Shown one piece after another: positions 45,690-54,307 of a DNA stretch of 64,000 nt (within the stretch, counting starts at the first letter, position 1; every line of letters starts with the position of its first letter). This DNA comes from Blastococcus sp. TBT05-19 (GTDB lineage: Bacteria; Actinomycetota; Actinomycetes; Mycobacteriales; Geodermatophilaceae), in the NCBI RefSeq assembly GCF_003319095.1, contig NZ_QOHI01000001.1, positions 1,178,001 through 1,242,000 on the forward strand, written 5' to 3'. Made by a program: the position numbers and the translations under genes. The notes under the pieces were generated by a model. The model did not search any database. It was not told the origin of the DNA and saw nothing but the letters and a program-made list of their open reading frames with translations.

Positions 45690-46193
45690 TCACCCGAGGA
45701 GCCCGCGGGCGTAGCCGATCTGGCCGAGGTGCTGGAGGTCGTCGCCGATCACGCTGACCAGCCGCATGCCCACGGTCACCGGCGGGTCGTAGGAGCCGTC
45801 GACGACGCGGTCGAGGTCGTCGTCGGTGAGGCCGCGCAGGAACTCCGCCGACTGCGCGTGCACGGCACCCGCGTACCCCTTGAGCAGGTCGACCGACGGG
45901 ACGCGCACGTCCGAGACCTGGTCGCGGTCGAAGCCGTAGCCGGTCTCGCTCGCGTCGAAGGGCAGCCCGAAGCGCTCCGCCCAGCCCTGCGCCGTCCACA
46001 CCTGGTCACGGCCGGCGAGCTCGGCGACGTGGTCGTCCTGCACCCGCAGCAGGTGCCAGGCGAGCCAGGCGATCGGGTTCGCGTCCGGCGTCACCCGGCG
46101 GTGGAGGCCGTCGGCATCGAGGCCGTCGAGGCTGCTCCGGAACATCTCGTGGATCTGGTCGAAGGCGTAGCCGTACACGTCGGAGGTCTGCAT
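45690..46193 (-). CDS. DinB-like (DUF664) metal-binding protein
   Basis: A 167-residue four-helix protein of the DinB/mycothiol-dependent-transferase superfamily. Helix 1 MQTSDVYGYAFDQIHEMFRS, then DANPIAWLAWHLLRVQDDHVAELAG (in parts) with a metal His, and the C-terminal VGMRLVSVIGDDLQHLGQIGYARG (in parts) with the second His. In mycothiol-using actinobacteria, family members can be mycothiol- or bacillithiol-type S-transferases; the function here is unproven. Confidence 0.85.
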   Translation of the reverse strand: MQTSDVYGYAFDQIHEMFRSSLDGLDADGLHRRVTPDANPIAWLAWHLLRVQDDHVAELAGRDQVWTAQGWAERFGLPFDASETGYGFDRDQVSDVRVPSVDLLKGYAGAVHAQSAEFLRGLTDDDLDRVVDGSYDPPVTVGMRLVSVIGDDLQHLGQIGYARGLLG

Positions 46194-46234
46194 CCCGTCG
46201 CCGTACCCACGGTCCGGGCGCCCAGCCCTGCGGA

Positions 46235-47440
46235 TCAGAAGTCGAGGAACTCGCCGAGCGCCAGGGCCGCCCCGAGGACCAGCAGGACCAGCACGGCCAC
46301 CGTGGTCAGGACCGGCACGAGCACCCAGCGGCGCTTGAACCGCCAGCGGCGGCGGGGCGGGGGAGTCACGGCCCGGCTGGGCCGCACGGGCGCCGCTACC
46401 TCGTCGGCCTTGCGCTCGCGCCGGCGGTCGGCCATGTACCGGACCTGGTCGCGGGCGTCGCGGGCCACCGAGCCCAGCAGCGTCTTGGAGGCCGACGCCA
46501 GCGCGATCAGGTCGGCGGCGTCGATCCGCTCCATCGAGTTCCCGCCGATCGGGCCGGGGGTCTTCGGCGGCGGAGGGGCCCAGGCGGGCGCCGGTCCCGG
46601 GGCGGGCGCGCGCTCCTCGGCGACGGCGCGCAGCTGCGCCCGGGCAGCCGCCGCGGTGGTGCGCTGCGCCGTGTCCTTGGTGAGCAGCCCCTGCAGCACC
46701 GGGCCGAGCGGGCCGGCGCGGACCACCGGTGCGGGGTCCTCCGCGACGACGGCCATGAGCGTGGCCATGGCTTCGCCCCGGTCGAACGGCGGGCGGCCCT
46801 CGACGGCGGCGTAGAGGGTCGCGCCGAGGGACCACAGGTCGACGGCCGGGCGCGGCTCCTCGCCCCTGGCCCGTTCCGGGGCCATGTAGGACGGCGAGCC
46901 GATGAGCGCGCCCTGCGTGGTGAGGCTGGAGTCCCCGGTGGTGGTCGCGATGCCGAAGTCGGTGAGGCAGCCCGACCCGTCGGGACCGACGAGCACGTTG
47001 GCCGGCTTCACGTCGCGGTGCACGATGCCGATCTCGTGCGCGGCCTCGAGCGCGTCCAGCACGTCCAGCCCGATCCGGGCGACGGCGGCCGGCGGCAGCG
47101 GGCCGCGCTCCTCGACGATCTCCTGGAGGCTGCGGGCCTGCACGTGCTTCATCACCAGCCACGGCTTCCCGGCCTCCTCCACGACGTCGTAGACGGTCGT
47201 GACGTGCGGGTGCTCCAGGCGGCCGGCGGCGCGGGCCTCGCGCATGGTGCGCTCGCGCAGGAGGGCGCGCTCCTCCTCGGTGACGTGCACCGAGAACGTG
47301 ACCTCCTTGACCGCGACCTGCCGCTCGAGGACGAGGTCGGTCGCCAGCCAGACGGTGCCCATCCCGCCCTGGCCGAGCATGCCGCCGAGCGCGTAGCGCC
47401 CGCCCACGACACGGGTGCTGGGTCCTGGGTCAGCGGTCAC
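46235..47440 (-). CDS. membrane-anchored Ser/Thr protein kinase (PknB family)
   Basis: A 401-residue Hanks-type kinase. Glycine loop LGQGGMGTVW (residues 20-29), catalytic Lys in QVAVKEV, catalytic loop HRDVKPANVL, DFGIATT, and activation/P+1 segment GSPSYMAPERARGEE. After residue 290 a Pro-rich linker and basic juxtamembrane region lead to one membrane span near the C-terminus (WVLVPVLTTVAVLVLLVLGAA) with only five residues outside. It thus lacks any external PASTA-type sensor domain. GTG start with AGGAAGG 6 nt upstream. Confidence 0.92.
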   Translation of the reverse strand: MTADPGPSTRVVGGRYALGGMLGQGGMGTVWLATDLVLERQVAVKEVTFSVHVTEEERALLRERTMREARAAGRLEHPHVTTVYDVVEEAGKPWLVMKHVQARSLQEIVEERGPLPPAAVARIGLDVLDALEAAHEIGIVHRDVKPANVLVGPDGSGCLTDFGIATTTGDSSLTTQGALIGSPSYMAPERARGEEPRPAVDLWSLGATLYAAVEGRPPFDRGEAMATLMAVVAEDPAPVVRAGPLGPVLQGLLTKDTAQRTTAAAARAQLRAVAEERAPAPGPAPAWAPPPPKTPGPIGGNSMERIDAADLIALASASKTLLGSVARDARDQVRYMADRRRERKADEVAAPVRPSRAVTPPPRRRWRFKRRWVLVPVLTTVAVLVLLVLGAALALGEFLDF

Positions 47441-47500
47441 GGACGCCTTCCTACCCGACTGCGGTGGTCAGGACCCCTCGCGTGCGCACCGGGACCGCGG

Positions 47501-49150
47501 TCAGCCGCGCAGCTCCCGGCGGAGGATCTTCCCGGTCACCGTCTTGGGCAGCTCGTCGATGAGCTCGACGATGCGCGGGTACTTGTAGGCGGCCATGCGC
47601 TCCTTGCAGTGCGCGACGAGCTCCTCGGGCGTGGTGGTCGACCCGGGCTTGAGGCTCACGAACGCCTTGACCGTCTCGCCGCGCTTCTCGTCGGGCACGC
47701 CCACCACGGCCGACTCCCGGACCGACGGGTGCTCGGCCAGCACGTCCTCGACCTCGCGGGGCCAGACCTTGTAGCCCGAGGCGTTGATCATGTCCTTCTT
47801 GCGGTCGACGATGAACACCCAGCCCTCGGGGTTCATGAAGCCGACGTCGCCGCTCTTCAGCGCCCCGCCGGGCAGGTTGGCCGCCGTCTCCTCGGGCTTG
47901 CCCCAGTACCCGGCGACCACCTGCGGGCCGTCGGCCACGATCTCGCCGACCTCGCCCAGGGGCAGGTCGTTCCCGGCGTCGTCCTGGATGCGGACGATCG
48001 TGTTCGGTGCCGGTACGCCCACCGACAGCGCCCCCGAGGTGGGGTCCACCGGTGAGGGCGACCCGAACGGCGTGACCGTCATGGGCGACGTCGTCTCGGT
48101 CAGGCCGTAGGCGTTGTGCACCTGCGTACCGGTCGCTTCCAGGAAGTCCCGCTCGGACGTGGGGGAGATGGCCGCGCCCCCGGAGTAGATCGAGGTGAAG
48201 GAGGCGAAGTGGTCCTTGGTGAAGCCCGGTGCGTTGAGCAGCGCGGTGAACGCGGTGATGGCGCCGATGGTGAACGTCGGCCGGTGCTCGGCGAAGGCGT
48301 CGAGCACCACCTGCGGCTCGAACCGGTAGGCCAGCACCAGCGGCGCGGGCGCCAGCATGCTCACCGCGATGTGCCCGATCAGCCCGGTGATGTGGAACAG
48401 CGGGGCGACGCCGAAGATCGCCCCGCCGTCGGCTCCGGCGTGCACCCAGTCGCGGTAGACCTGGGCGGTGAAGACGACGTTGCGGTGGGTGTTCATGGCG
48501 CCCTTGGGCACCCCCGTCGTCCCCGAGGTGTACGTCAGGAAGGCGACGTCGTCCGGCGCGAGCTCGACCGGTGGCGGCGCGGTGCCGCGGTGCTGCGCGA
48601 TGAACTCGGAGAGGTCCGTCGTCCCCTCGTGCCGCTGCCGGGTCATGCCGGCGAACAGCCGCTCGTCGTTCCTCGTCTGGAACTCCAGCTCGCTGGTGGT
48701 GAGCACCAGGGCCACGTCGGTCTCCGGCACGACGTCGCGCGCGACGGAGTCGTAGAGCGCCTCCAGGGACACCAGCACCTTCGCGCCGGAGTCCTTCAGC
48801 AGGTAGGAGAGCTCACGGGTCCGGCTCATGGGGTTGATCGACACCATGACGCCGCCGGCCTTCCACGCGGCGACCATCGCGATGACGAACTGCGGCACGT
48901 TCTGCAGGTAGACCGCGAGCCGGTCGCCGGGCGCGAACCCGTGCGCGAGCAGGCCGGCGGCCAGCCCGTCGCTGAGCTCGTCGAGCTCCGCGCGGGTCAC
49001 CACGCCGTCGAAGTAGCGCAGGGCCACGGCGCCGGGGTCGTGCGCGACCCCGGCGCGGAACATCTCCAGCGCGTTGCCGAACTCGATGTCGTAGTCGGCC
49101 GGCTGGTTCCCGTAGAGCGCCAGCCAGGGGCGCTCGTCGTAGGCGCTCAC
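47501..49150 (-). CDS. long-chain acyl-CoA synthetase (AMP-forming)
   Basis: A 549-residue adenylate-forming ligase activating a carboxylic acid to its CoA thioester. Core motifs are FLTYTSGTTGVPKGAMNTHRN (P-loop, in parts), NAYGLTETTSPMT, SGDVGFMNPEGWVFIVDRKKDMI (in parts) and a C-terminal LPKTVTGKILRREL with the acyl-adenylate Lys. GTG 49150. It is 10 nt downstream of the cyclase-family gene and probably its operon partner. The acid could be a fatty or aromatic acid; not determinable here. Confidence 0.93.
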   Translation of the reverse strand: MSAYDERPWLALYGNQPADYDIEFGNALEMFRAGVAHDPGAVALRYFDGVVTRAELDELSDGLAAGLLAHGFAPGDRLAVYLQNVPQFVIAMVAAWKAGGVMVSINPMSRTRELSYLLKDSGAKVLVSLEALYDSVARDVVPETDVALVLTTSELEFQTRNDERLFAGMTRQRHEGTTDLSEFIAQHRGTAPPPVELAPDDVAFLTYTSGTTGVPKGAMNTHRNVVFTAQVYRDWVHAGADGGAIFGVAPLFHITGLIGHIAVSMLAPAPLVLAYRFEPQVVLDAFAEHRPTFTIGAITAFTALLNAPGFTKDHFASFTSIYSGGAAISPTSERDFLEATGTQVHNAYGLTETTSPMTVTPFGSPSPVDPTSGALSVGVPAPNTIVRIQDDAGNDLPLGEVGEIVADGPQVVAGYWGKPEETAANLPGGALKSGDVGFMNPEGWVFIVDRKKDMINASGYKVWPREVEDVLAEHPSVRESAVVGVPDEKRGETVKAFVSLKPGSTTTPEELVAHCKERMAAYKYPRIVELIDELPKTVTGKILRRELRG

Positions 49151-49159
49151 GGTGGCGGC

Positions 49160-50125
49160 CTACTTGATGACGACGGGGTTGACCGGGGTGCCGGCGGCCT
49201 TGGCGACCTTCAGCGGGGCGGCGACGTAGAGGAAGGCGTACCGGCCGTCCTCGGCGCAGTCGGCGGCCAGCTTCTCCAGGTCGGCGATCTCGGTGAGGGT
49301 GACGCCGAGGTTGCGCATGAGGGCGTTGTGGAGCACCAGGGCGACGCCGTTGTTGGGGTCGAAGGTGACCTCGTTGGCGATCGTGTCGGTGACCAGGTTC
49401 GGGATCTCCATGTCCTGGAACCACTGCACGAGCTCGGGGCTGTAGACGAGGCCCGGCTCGTTGAAGCCCTCGTAGAAGGCGTCGCCCTGCTCGTGGAAGA
49501 GCTTCAGGAAGTTCGTGCGGACCACCAGGATGTCGCGCTTCTCGATGGGCGTCCCCTGGGCCTCCGCGCAGGCGACGAGGTCCTCGTGGGTGAAGGTCTC
49601 GCCCTTGTCGAGGGTCTCCTTGCCGCGGAACCGCGCCATGTCCAGCAGCACCGCCCGGCCGACGATGCCGCGCTCGGCGATCGGCTCGACGCTCGCCTTC
49701 TCCAGGCCGCCGACGGTGCTGCGGGCGTCGTAGCCGTTCCAGATCTTGCCGTCGTACCAGAGGTGGCCGAGCGCGTCGTACTGCGTGGAGCCCTGCAGGT
49801 AGGCATCGATCTTGTCGTCGGCGTAGTGCAGCCCGCCGGGGAACACCCCGCCCTTGCCGCCCTCGTCCCAGTCGCTCTCGTCGAGGACCTGGGTGCGGAC
49901 GGCGGGGGTGCGCCCGGGCCACACCGGGTCGCCCTTGGGGTCGCCGATCAGCCGCTGGAGGGTGAACACCTTGCCGGAGCTGACCAGCTTCACCGCCGCG
50001 AGGACCTGCTCGGGACCGAGGTAGTTCAGCGCGCCCACCTCGTCGTCCGGCCCCCACTTGCCCCAGTTGCTCGGCGAATCCTTGAGCAGGTCGCCGACGT
50101 AGGGGGCGGCGGGGGTGTCGGTCAC
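49160..50125 (-). CDS. cyclase-family (kynurenine formamidase-like) metal hydrolase
   Basis: A 321-residue member of the cyclase/KynB-like fold (PF04199 type). GTG 50125 is chosen over upstream GTGs because GGAGG precedes it at a 5-nt spacer. Segments include SNWGKWGPDDEVGALNYLGP, YDALGHLWYDGKIWNG and IVGRAVLLDMARF. The usual metal motif HxxTHxDxxxH is altered here to QYDALGHLWYDG, so activity or metal use may differ; such variants occur in the long-form branch. Promoter TTGACA-17-TGGTGT lies upstream. Operon with the acyl-CoA synthetase. Confidence 0.85.
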   Translation of the reverse strand: MTDTPAAPYVGDLLKDSPSNWGKWGPDDEVGALNYLGPEQVLAAVKLVSSGKVFTLQRLIGDPKGDPVWPGRTPAVRTQVLDESDWDEGGKGGVFPGGLHYADDKIDAYLQGSTQYDALGHLWYDGKIWNGYDARSTVGGLEKASVEPIAERGIVGRAVLLDMARFRGKETLDKGETFTHEDLVACAEAQGTPIEKRDILVVRTNFLKLFHEQGDAFYEGFNEPGLVYSPELVQWFQDMEIPNLVTDTIANEVTFDPNNGVALVLHNALMRNLGVTLTEIADLEKLAADCAEDGRYAFLYVAAPLKVAKAAGTPVNPVVIK

Positions 50126-50163
50126 GGGGGCCTCCTGGACGGGGAGTGCGAGCGGGGTGCCCC

Positions 50164-50193
50164 GACACCACCACGGCCCCCTTGTGGTGTCAA
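50164..50193 (-). promoter_or_regulatory. promoter/operator for the cyclase-acyl-CoA synthetase operon
   Basis: On the minus strand TTGACA (50193-50188), a 17-nt spacer and TGGTGT (50170-50165) form a sigma70-type promoter. The same bases hold the 7-bp inverted repeat GACACCA (50164-50170)/TGGTGTC (50185-50191), so a regulator binding there would cover both promoter elements. The gap 50126-50256 also serves the divergent dehydrogenase gene. Confidence 0.6.
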
Positions 50194-50256
50194 TCACGAG
50201 CATCTGGAAGGTTCTGAGGAGTCCACCGAACTCGCCCGAACCGCCTGGGAGAAGTC

Positions 50257-51546
50257 ATGAGCAGCACCGTTCCCGGTAACCCGGAGACCGTCTTCACCTA
50301 CGGCGCACCGCAGCTGAAGTTCGGCAACGGGGCCTCCGACGAGATCGGCTACGACCTCAGCCGGTACGGCGTGAAGCGGGTCCTCGTGGTGACCGACCCG
50401 GGGGTCGCGGCCACCGGTCACCCGCAGCGGGTGGCCGACCAGATGGCGCAGTTCGGCATCGAGGCGCGGGTGTTCGACGGCGTGCACGTCGAGCCGACCG
50501 ACGTCAGCCTCATCGCCGCGATCGACGAGGCGCGGTCGACCGGGCCGTGGGACGCGTTCGTCGCCGTCGGCGGTGGGTCCAGCATCGACACGGCCAAGGC
50601 GATCAACCTGCTGACCACCAACCCCGGCGAGCTCATGGACTACGTGAACGTGCCGGTGGGGAAGGGGCAGGCGCCGCCGGAGCCCCTCAAGCCGCTGGTC
50701 GCGGTGCCGACGACGACGGGCACCGGAGCCGAGAGCACCACGATCTGCGTCATGGACGTGATCTCGGCGCGGGTGAAGACCGGCATCAGCCACGCCCGGC
50801 TGCGGCCCACCCTCGCCGTCATCGACCCGGACCTGACGTTCACCCAGCCGGCCGGCGTCACCGCGGCGTCGGGCATGGACATCCTCTGCCACGCGCTGGA
50901 GAGCTACACCGCGCGCTGGTACACGACCTACGAGCACCGGACGCCGGAGCAGCGGGTGCCCTACTGCGGCTCCAACCCGATCTCGGACATGTGGTCGGAG
51001 AAGGCGCTCACGCTGCTGGCCGGCTCGTTCCGCACCGCCGTCCGCAACGGGGACGACGCCCAGGCGCGGGCGGACATGGCGATCGCGGCGACGTTCGCGG
51101 GCATGGGCTTCGGGAACGCCGGCGTGCACATCCCGCACGCCAACGCCTACCCGATCGCCGGGCAGGTGAAGGACTTCCACCCGAAGGACTACCCGGCCGG
51201 TGAGGCGATGGTCCCGCACGGGATGTCGGTGTCGCTGACGGCGCCGGAGGCGTTCCGCTTCACCTTCGACGCGTCCCCCGAGCGGCACGTCCGGGCGGCC
51301 GAGCTGCTGGCCCCGGGCGCGGACCGCCCGTCGGACCTCGTCGAGTTCCTGCCCACCGTGCTCGCCGACCTGATGCGCGACATCGACATGCCGAACGGCA
51401 TCGGCGCCGTGGGCTTCGACGAGGGCGACATCCCCGACCTGGTCGGCGGGACGATGAAGCAGCAGCGGCTGCTCGCGACCTCGCCGAAGGAGGTCACCGA
51501 GGACGACGCGGCCGGGATCTTCAAGCGCTCGATGGAGCTGTGGTGA
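50257..51546 (+). CDS. iron-containing alcohol dehydrogenase, hydroxyacid-oxoacid transhydrogenase-like
   Basis: A 429-residue Fe-ADH-fold protein. NAD(P) loop VAVGGGSSIDTAKAINLL; VAVPTTTGTGAESTTICVM; metal-His segments HALESYTARW, GVHIPHANAYPIAG and MVPHGMSVSLTAPEAFRF. The long insertion TTYEHRTPEQRVPYCGSNPISDMW and overall length are like mitochondrial-type hydroxyacid-oxoacid transhydrogenase (ADHFE1), which interconverts 4-hydroxybutyrate and 2-oxoglutarate. SD GGGAGAAG before ATG. Divergent from the cyclase-ligase operon and possibly co-regulated with it. Confidence 0.85.
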   Translation: MSSTVPGNPETVFTYGAPQLKFGNGASDEIGYDLSRYGVKRVLVVTDPGVAATGHPQRVADQMAQFGIEARVFDGVHVEPTDVSLIAAIDEARSTGPWDAFVAVGGGSSIDTAKAINLLTTNPGELMDYVNVPVGKGQAPPEPLKPLVAVPTTTGTGAESTTICVMDVISARVKTGISHARLRPTLAVIDPDLTFTQPAGVTAASGMDILCHALESYTARWYTTYEHRTPEQRVPYCGSNPISDMWSEKALTLLAGSFRTAVRNGDDAQARADMAIAATFAGMGFGNAGVHIPHANAYPIAGQVKDFHPKDYPAGEAMVPHGMSVSLTAPEAFRFTFDASPERHVRAAELLAPGADRPSDLVEFLPTVLADLMRDIDMPNGIGAVGFDEGDIPDLVGGTMKQQRLLATSPKEVTEDDAAGIFKRSMELW

Positions 51547-51552
51547 CCGGCC

Positions 51553-52533
51553 TCAGCTGAACAGCGCGGCCAGCGCCGCGTCCGAGGCGGCGAGGGCGTC
51601 ACGGTCGTAGGTGCTGCTGCTCGCGACCAGCTCGGCGGCGCCGGTGCGCTCCAGCAGCTGGGCGAGCCGGCCCTCCACCTCGGCCGGGGTGCCGGCGATC
51701 GCCGCGGCGGCGGTCCGCTCGAGGTACTGCTGCTGGCGCGGGGTGCGGTCGGCGGCCGTGACGGCCTGCACCGGTTGCAGGGCCGGGAAGACACCCTCGG
51801 TGCGGGAGCGCGCCATCGCCCATGCCTCGGGGAGGAGCAGGTCGGCGGCCTCGGCGGCGGTGTCGGCGACCAGGACGTCGAGGCTGATCGAGATCCGCGG
51901 CTCGGGCTGCTGCTCGGACGGGCGGAAGTCCCGGCGGTAGGCCCCCAGCGCCTCGAGCCCGGGCTCCGGATCGCCGGCCACGCCCAGGACCGGCCCACCG
52001 ACGACCACCGGCAGACCGAGCTCGGCCGCCACCTGCAGCCCGCTGCCGGTGGCCAGCACGTGCAGCGGGACGGCGCCGGCGGGCCGGGGGTGCATCATGA
52101 TCTCCGCCGTCCCGGTGAGGAACGCCCGCAGCTCCGCGAGGTCGGCGGAGAAGTTCCGCTCGGTCTCCCGCAGCGCCCGGCGCACGGGGGGCGTGAAGCC
52201 GGGGGAGCGGCCCAGGCCGAGGTCGACCCGGCCGGGGGCGAAGGCCGACAGCGTCGCGAACTGCTCGGCGACCACGAGCGGCTGGTGGTGGGGAAGCATC
52301 ACGCCGGCCGACCCGAGCCGGATGGTCCGCGTGCGGGCCGCGATCGCGGTCAGCAGCACCGCCGGGGCGGCACCGGCCACGCCGGGAACGCCGTGGTGCT
52401 CGGCGACCCAGAACCGGTCGAAGCCGAGCTGCTCCGCGCGCACGGCGCGCGCGACGGTGCCGGTGAGCGCGGCGTCGTCCGGCTCGCCGACGCGGGTGCG
52501 CGACCGGTCGAGCAGCGACAGCCTCGGGATCAC
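51553..52533 (-). CDS. LLM-class flavin-dependent oxidoreductase
   Basis: A 326-residue luciferase-like monooxygenase (TIM barrel). FDRFWVAEHHGVPGVAGAAP, TIRLGSAGVMLPHHQPLVVAEQFATLSAFAPGRVDLGLGRSPG (in parts) and VGGPVLGVAG are the MsnO8/alkanal-like group motifs. Cofactor is FMN or F420; the sequence alone does not decide. GTG start 52533. Its stop is convergent with the dehydrogenase gene 7 nt away. Substrate unknown. Confidence 0.9.
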   Translation of the reverse strand: MIPRLSLLDRSRTRVGEPDDAALTGTVARAVRAEQLGFDRFWVAEHHGVPGVAGAAPAVLLTAIAARTRTIRLGSAGVMLPHHQPLVVAEQFATLSAFAPGRVDLGLGRSPGFTPPVRRALRETERNFSADLAELRAFLTGTAEIMMHPRPAGAVPLHVLATGSGLQVAAELGLPVVVGGPVLGVAGDPEPGLEALGAYRRDFRPSEQQPEPRISISLDVLVADTAAEAADLLLPEAWAMARSRTEGVFPALQPVQAVTAADRTPRQQQYLERTAAAAIAGTPAEVEGRLAQLLERTGAAELVASSSTYDRDALAASDAALAALFS

Positions 52534-52569
52534 GCACCTGCCAGCACGCGCGCGGGCGGCCGTGTTCCT

Positions 52570-53001
52570 TCAGCGGGCCTGGATCACCGTCTTGGTGACC
52601 TGGCCGGTGGCGACCAGGACGCCGTCGACGCTGGCCTCGGCGCGCATGAACGCCACCGCCCGGCCGCGGCGGAGCACGGTGCCGACGATGTCGACGGTCG
52701 CACCGCTGCTGACCGGCCGCAGCAGCGAGGCGGCGACGTCATGGGTCACCGCGTGCTCGTCCGGCCCCAGGGCCGGCAGCAGGGCCAGGAACGAGGCGAC
52801 GTCGAGCAGGGCGTAGACGACGCCGCCGTGCAGCAGCTTCGCCGGGTTCTCCGATGCCGCCCCGACCTGGAACCGGATGCCGGCGGCCGGGTCCTGCGGG
52901 TCGCGCAGCTCCACGCCGAGGAAGCGGTGCAGCGGGATGTCGAGGACGACCTGCACGCGGGGGTCGGAGACGGGGTGGCCAGGCATCGGGCCAGCATCCA
53001 T
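52570..53001 (-). CDS. PaaI-family hotdog thioesterase
   Basis: A 143-residue hotdog-fold protein (residues counted from ATG 53001; ATG 52986 also possible). The active-site segment reads NPAKLLHGGVVYALLDVASFLALL, with HGGV matching PaaI/YbgC-like acyl-CoA thioesterases, followed by THDVAASLLRPVSSGATVDIVGTVLRRGRAVAFMRAEAS (in parts). It hydrolyses acyl- or phenylacyl-CoA in the cytoplasm. Same strand as the LLM gene, 36 nt apart. Confidence 0.88.
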   Translation of the reverse strand: MDAGPMPGHPVSDPRVQVVLDIPLHRFLGVELRDPQDPAAGIRFQVGAASENPAKLLHGGVVYALLDVASFLALLPALGPDEHAVTHDVAASLLRPVSSGATVDIVGTVLRRGRAVAFMRAEASVDGVLVATGQVTKTVIQAR

Positions 53002-53105
53002 CAACAGCCCCGAGGGGTCTCCACAGGCCCGGCCGCGCGGTGGGCCGACGAGCCGCGGCTCCCATAGTCTCCGTCCTGGTTCAGGAACTCGGGAGGAGGA
53101 CGGCG

Positions 53106-53528
53106 ATGGGTCTGTACGGCGATCCTGCCGCCCTCGACGCGGTGGCCGACGAGCTGTCGCAGCGCGCCCGGGAGGTGCGGGCGGCCGGCGAGGAGCACCG
53201 GCGGGAAGGCGACGGCACCCGGTGGGTGTCCGAGGCGGCGTCGGCCTACCGCCGGCAGCAGCGGAAGGACTGCGCCGACGTGGACGCCGCTGCCGACGCC
53301 ATGGAGCGCGCCGCCGACCTGCTGCGCCGGCACGCCGACGAGGTGCGCGAGCGGCTGGCCGCGATCCAGCGGGCCGAGGACGCGGTCCGCGCGTGGCTGT
53401 CCGAGCAGGCCGCCCGCGGCGGTGAGGTGCTCGAGGACGTCGGCGAGTTCCTGGGTGACCTCCCGGAGGCCGGCGCCGACGCGTGGCGCGGGCTGGCCGG
53501 GCAGCTCGGCCGGCTGGGGTTCGGGTGA
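53106..53528 (+). CDS. WXG100/ESX-like helical protein
   Basis: A 140-residue helical protein with the WXG100-like turn TRWVSEAASAYRRQ (about residues 39-52) between two long amphipathic helices (LDAVADELSQRAREVRAAGEE; ADAMERAADLLRRHADEVRERL). It is longer than classic ESAT-6 proteins (about 100) and ends with an Asp/Gly-rich tail. Known WXG100 proteins are type VII secretion substrates acting as dimers. GGGAGGAGG SD. Overlaps the next gene by GTGA. No ESX ATPase or membrane genes are seen in the window. Confidence 0.7.
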   Translation: MGLYGDPAALDAVADELSQRAREVRAAGEEHRREGDGTRWVSEAASAYRRQQRKDCADVDAAADAMERAADLLRRHADEVRERLAAIQRAEDAVRAWLSEQAARGGEVLEDVGEFLGDLPEAGADAWRGLAGQLGRLGFG

Positions 53529-54307
53529 GCGCGGCACCGCGGCGGCTGACGCTGACCGCCGCCGAGTGGTCGGTCCTGGTGACCGATCGGCTGGTCGACC
53601 CGCCGCCTGCCTTCGCTCCGGTGCCGGTGTCGCCCGCGGACCGGGACGGCGCGGTCGCGTCGCTGACCGAGGCGCGCGTCGTGGGAGCCGCCGACGGCGG
53701 GACGGCGCAACCGGTGCCGCCGGTGGCTGCGGACCTCGCGGTGCTGAGCAGCCCGTTGCTGACCGTCCGGATGGAGGTCAGCGGCCGGGCCGGTGAGCGG
53801 CAGGGCTGGTTCGCGCTCGGCCCGGGGGTGGTGGTCGGCGTGCTGACGACGCCGGACGGCGGGGTCGAGCTGTCCCTGGCTCCCGCCGTGCGGCTGGGCG
53901 CCGAACTGGCCCGCGCGGTCCCGGAGGCGCCGGAGGTCACGGGCCCGTGGCCGCCCGAGGAGGAGGCGAGCGACGGCGTGCCCCTCACCGGGCGCGTGCC
54001 GCTGGCCCTGCTGGAGGACCGGCCCCTCCCCGGCGCCGCCGACGAGGACCTGGCGCTGGTCCGGGAGCTGGAGCGGCGCACCGCGGGCTCGTTGAGCTGC
54101 CTGGTGCTCGGCCGGGTGGGGACGGACGTCGGCGCGGGGCAGGTCTCGTGGCTGGCCACCGACGCCGGCTGGGTCGGGCTGCGACCGCGCCTGGACGGGT
54201 CGCCGCGGCGGACTGTCGACCTCGTGCCCGTGGAGCCGGCCGACCTGGGCACCTGGGTGGCGCCGACCGTGGCGGCCCTGCTGGAGGCCGACGATGAGCG
54301 GCTCTGA
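53525..54307 (+). CDS. EspG-like protein of a type VII-type cluster
   Basis: A 260-residue soluble protein coupled to the WXG100-like gene (GTGA). Start RRLTLTAAEWSVLVTDRLV and VSPADRDGAVASLTEARVVG, a central beta-rich part (RQGWFALGPGVVVGVLTTPDGGVELSL in parts) and C-terminal RRTVDLVPVEPADLGTWVAPTVAALL resemble the layout of EspG chaperones that bind WXG/PE-PPE substrates. The similarity is structural and low; call it tentative. The last 14 nt overlap the next gene. Confidence 0.6.
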   Translation: MSAAPRRLTLTAAEWSVLVTDRLVDPPPAFAPVPVSPADRDGAVASLTEARVVGAADGGTAQPVPPVAADLAVLSSPLLTVRMEVSGRAGERQGWFALGPGVVVGVLTTPDGGVELSLAPAVRLGAELARAVPEAPEVTGPWPPEEEASDGVPLTGRVPLALLEDRPLPGAADEDLALVRELERRTAGSLSCLVLGRVGTDVGAGQVSWLATDAGWVGLRPRLDGSPRRTVDLVPVEPADLGTWVAPTVAALLEADDERL

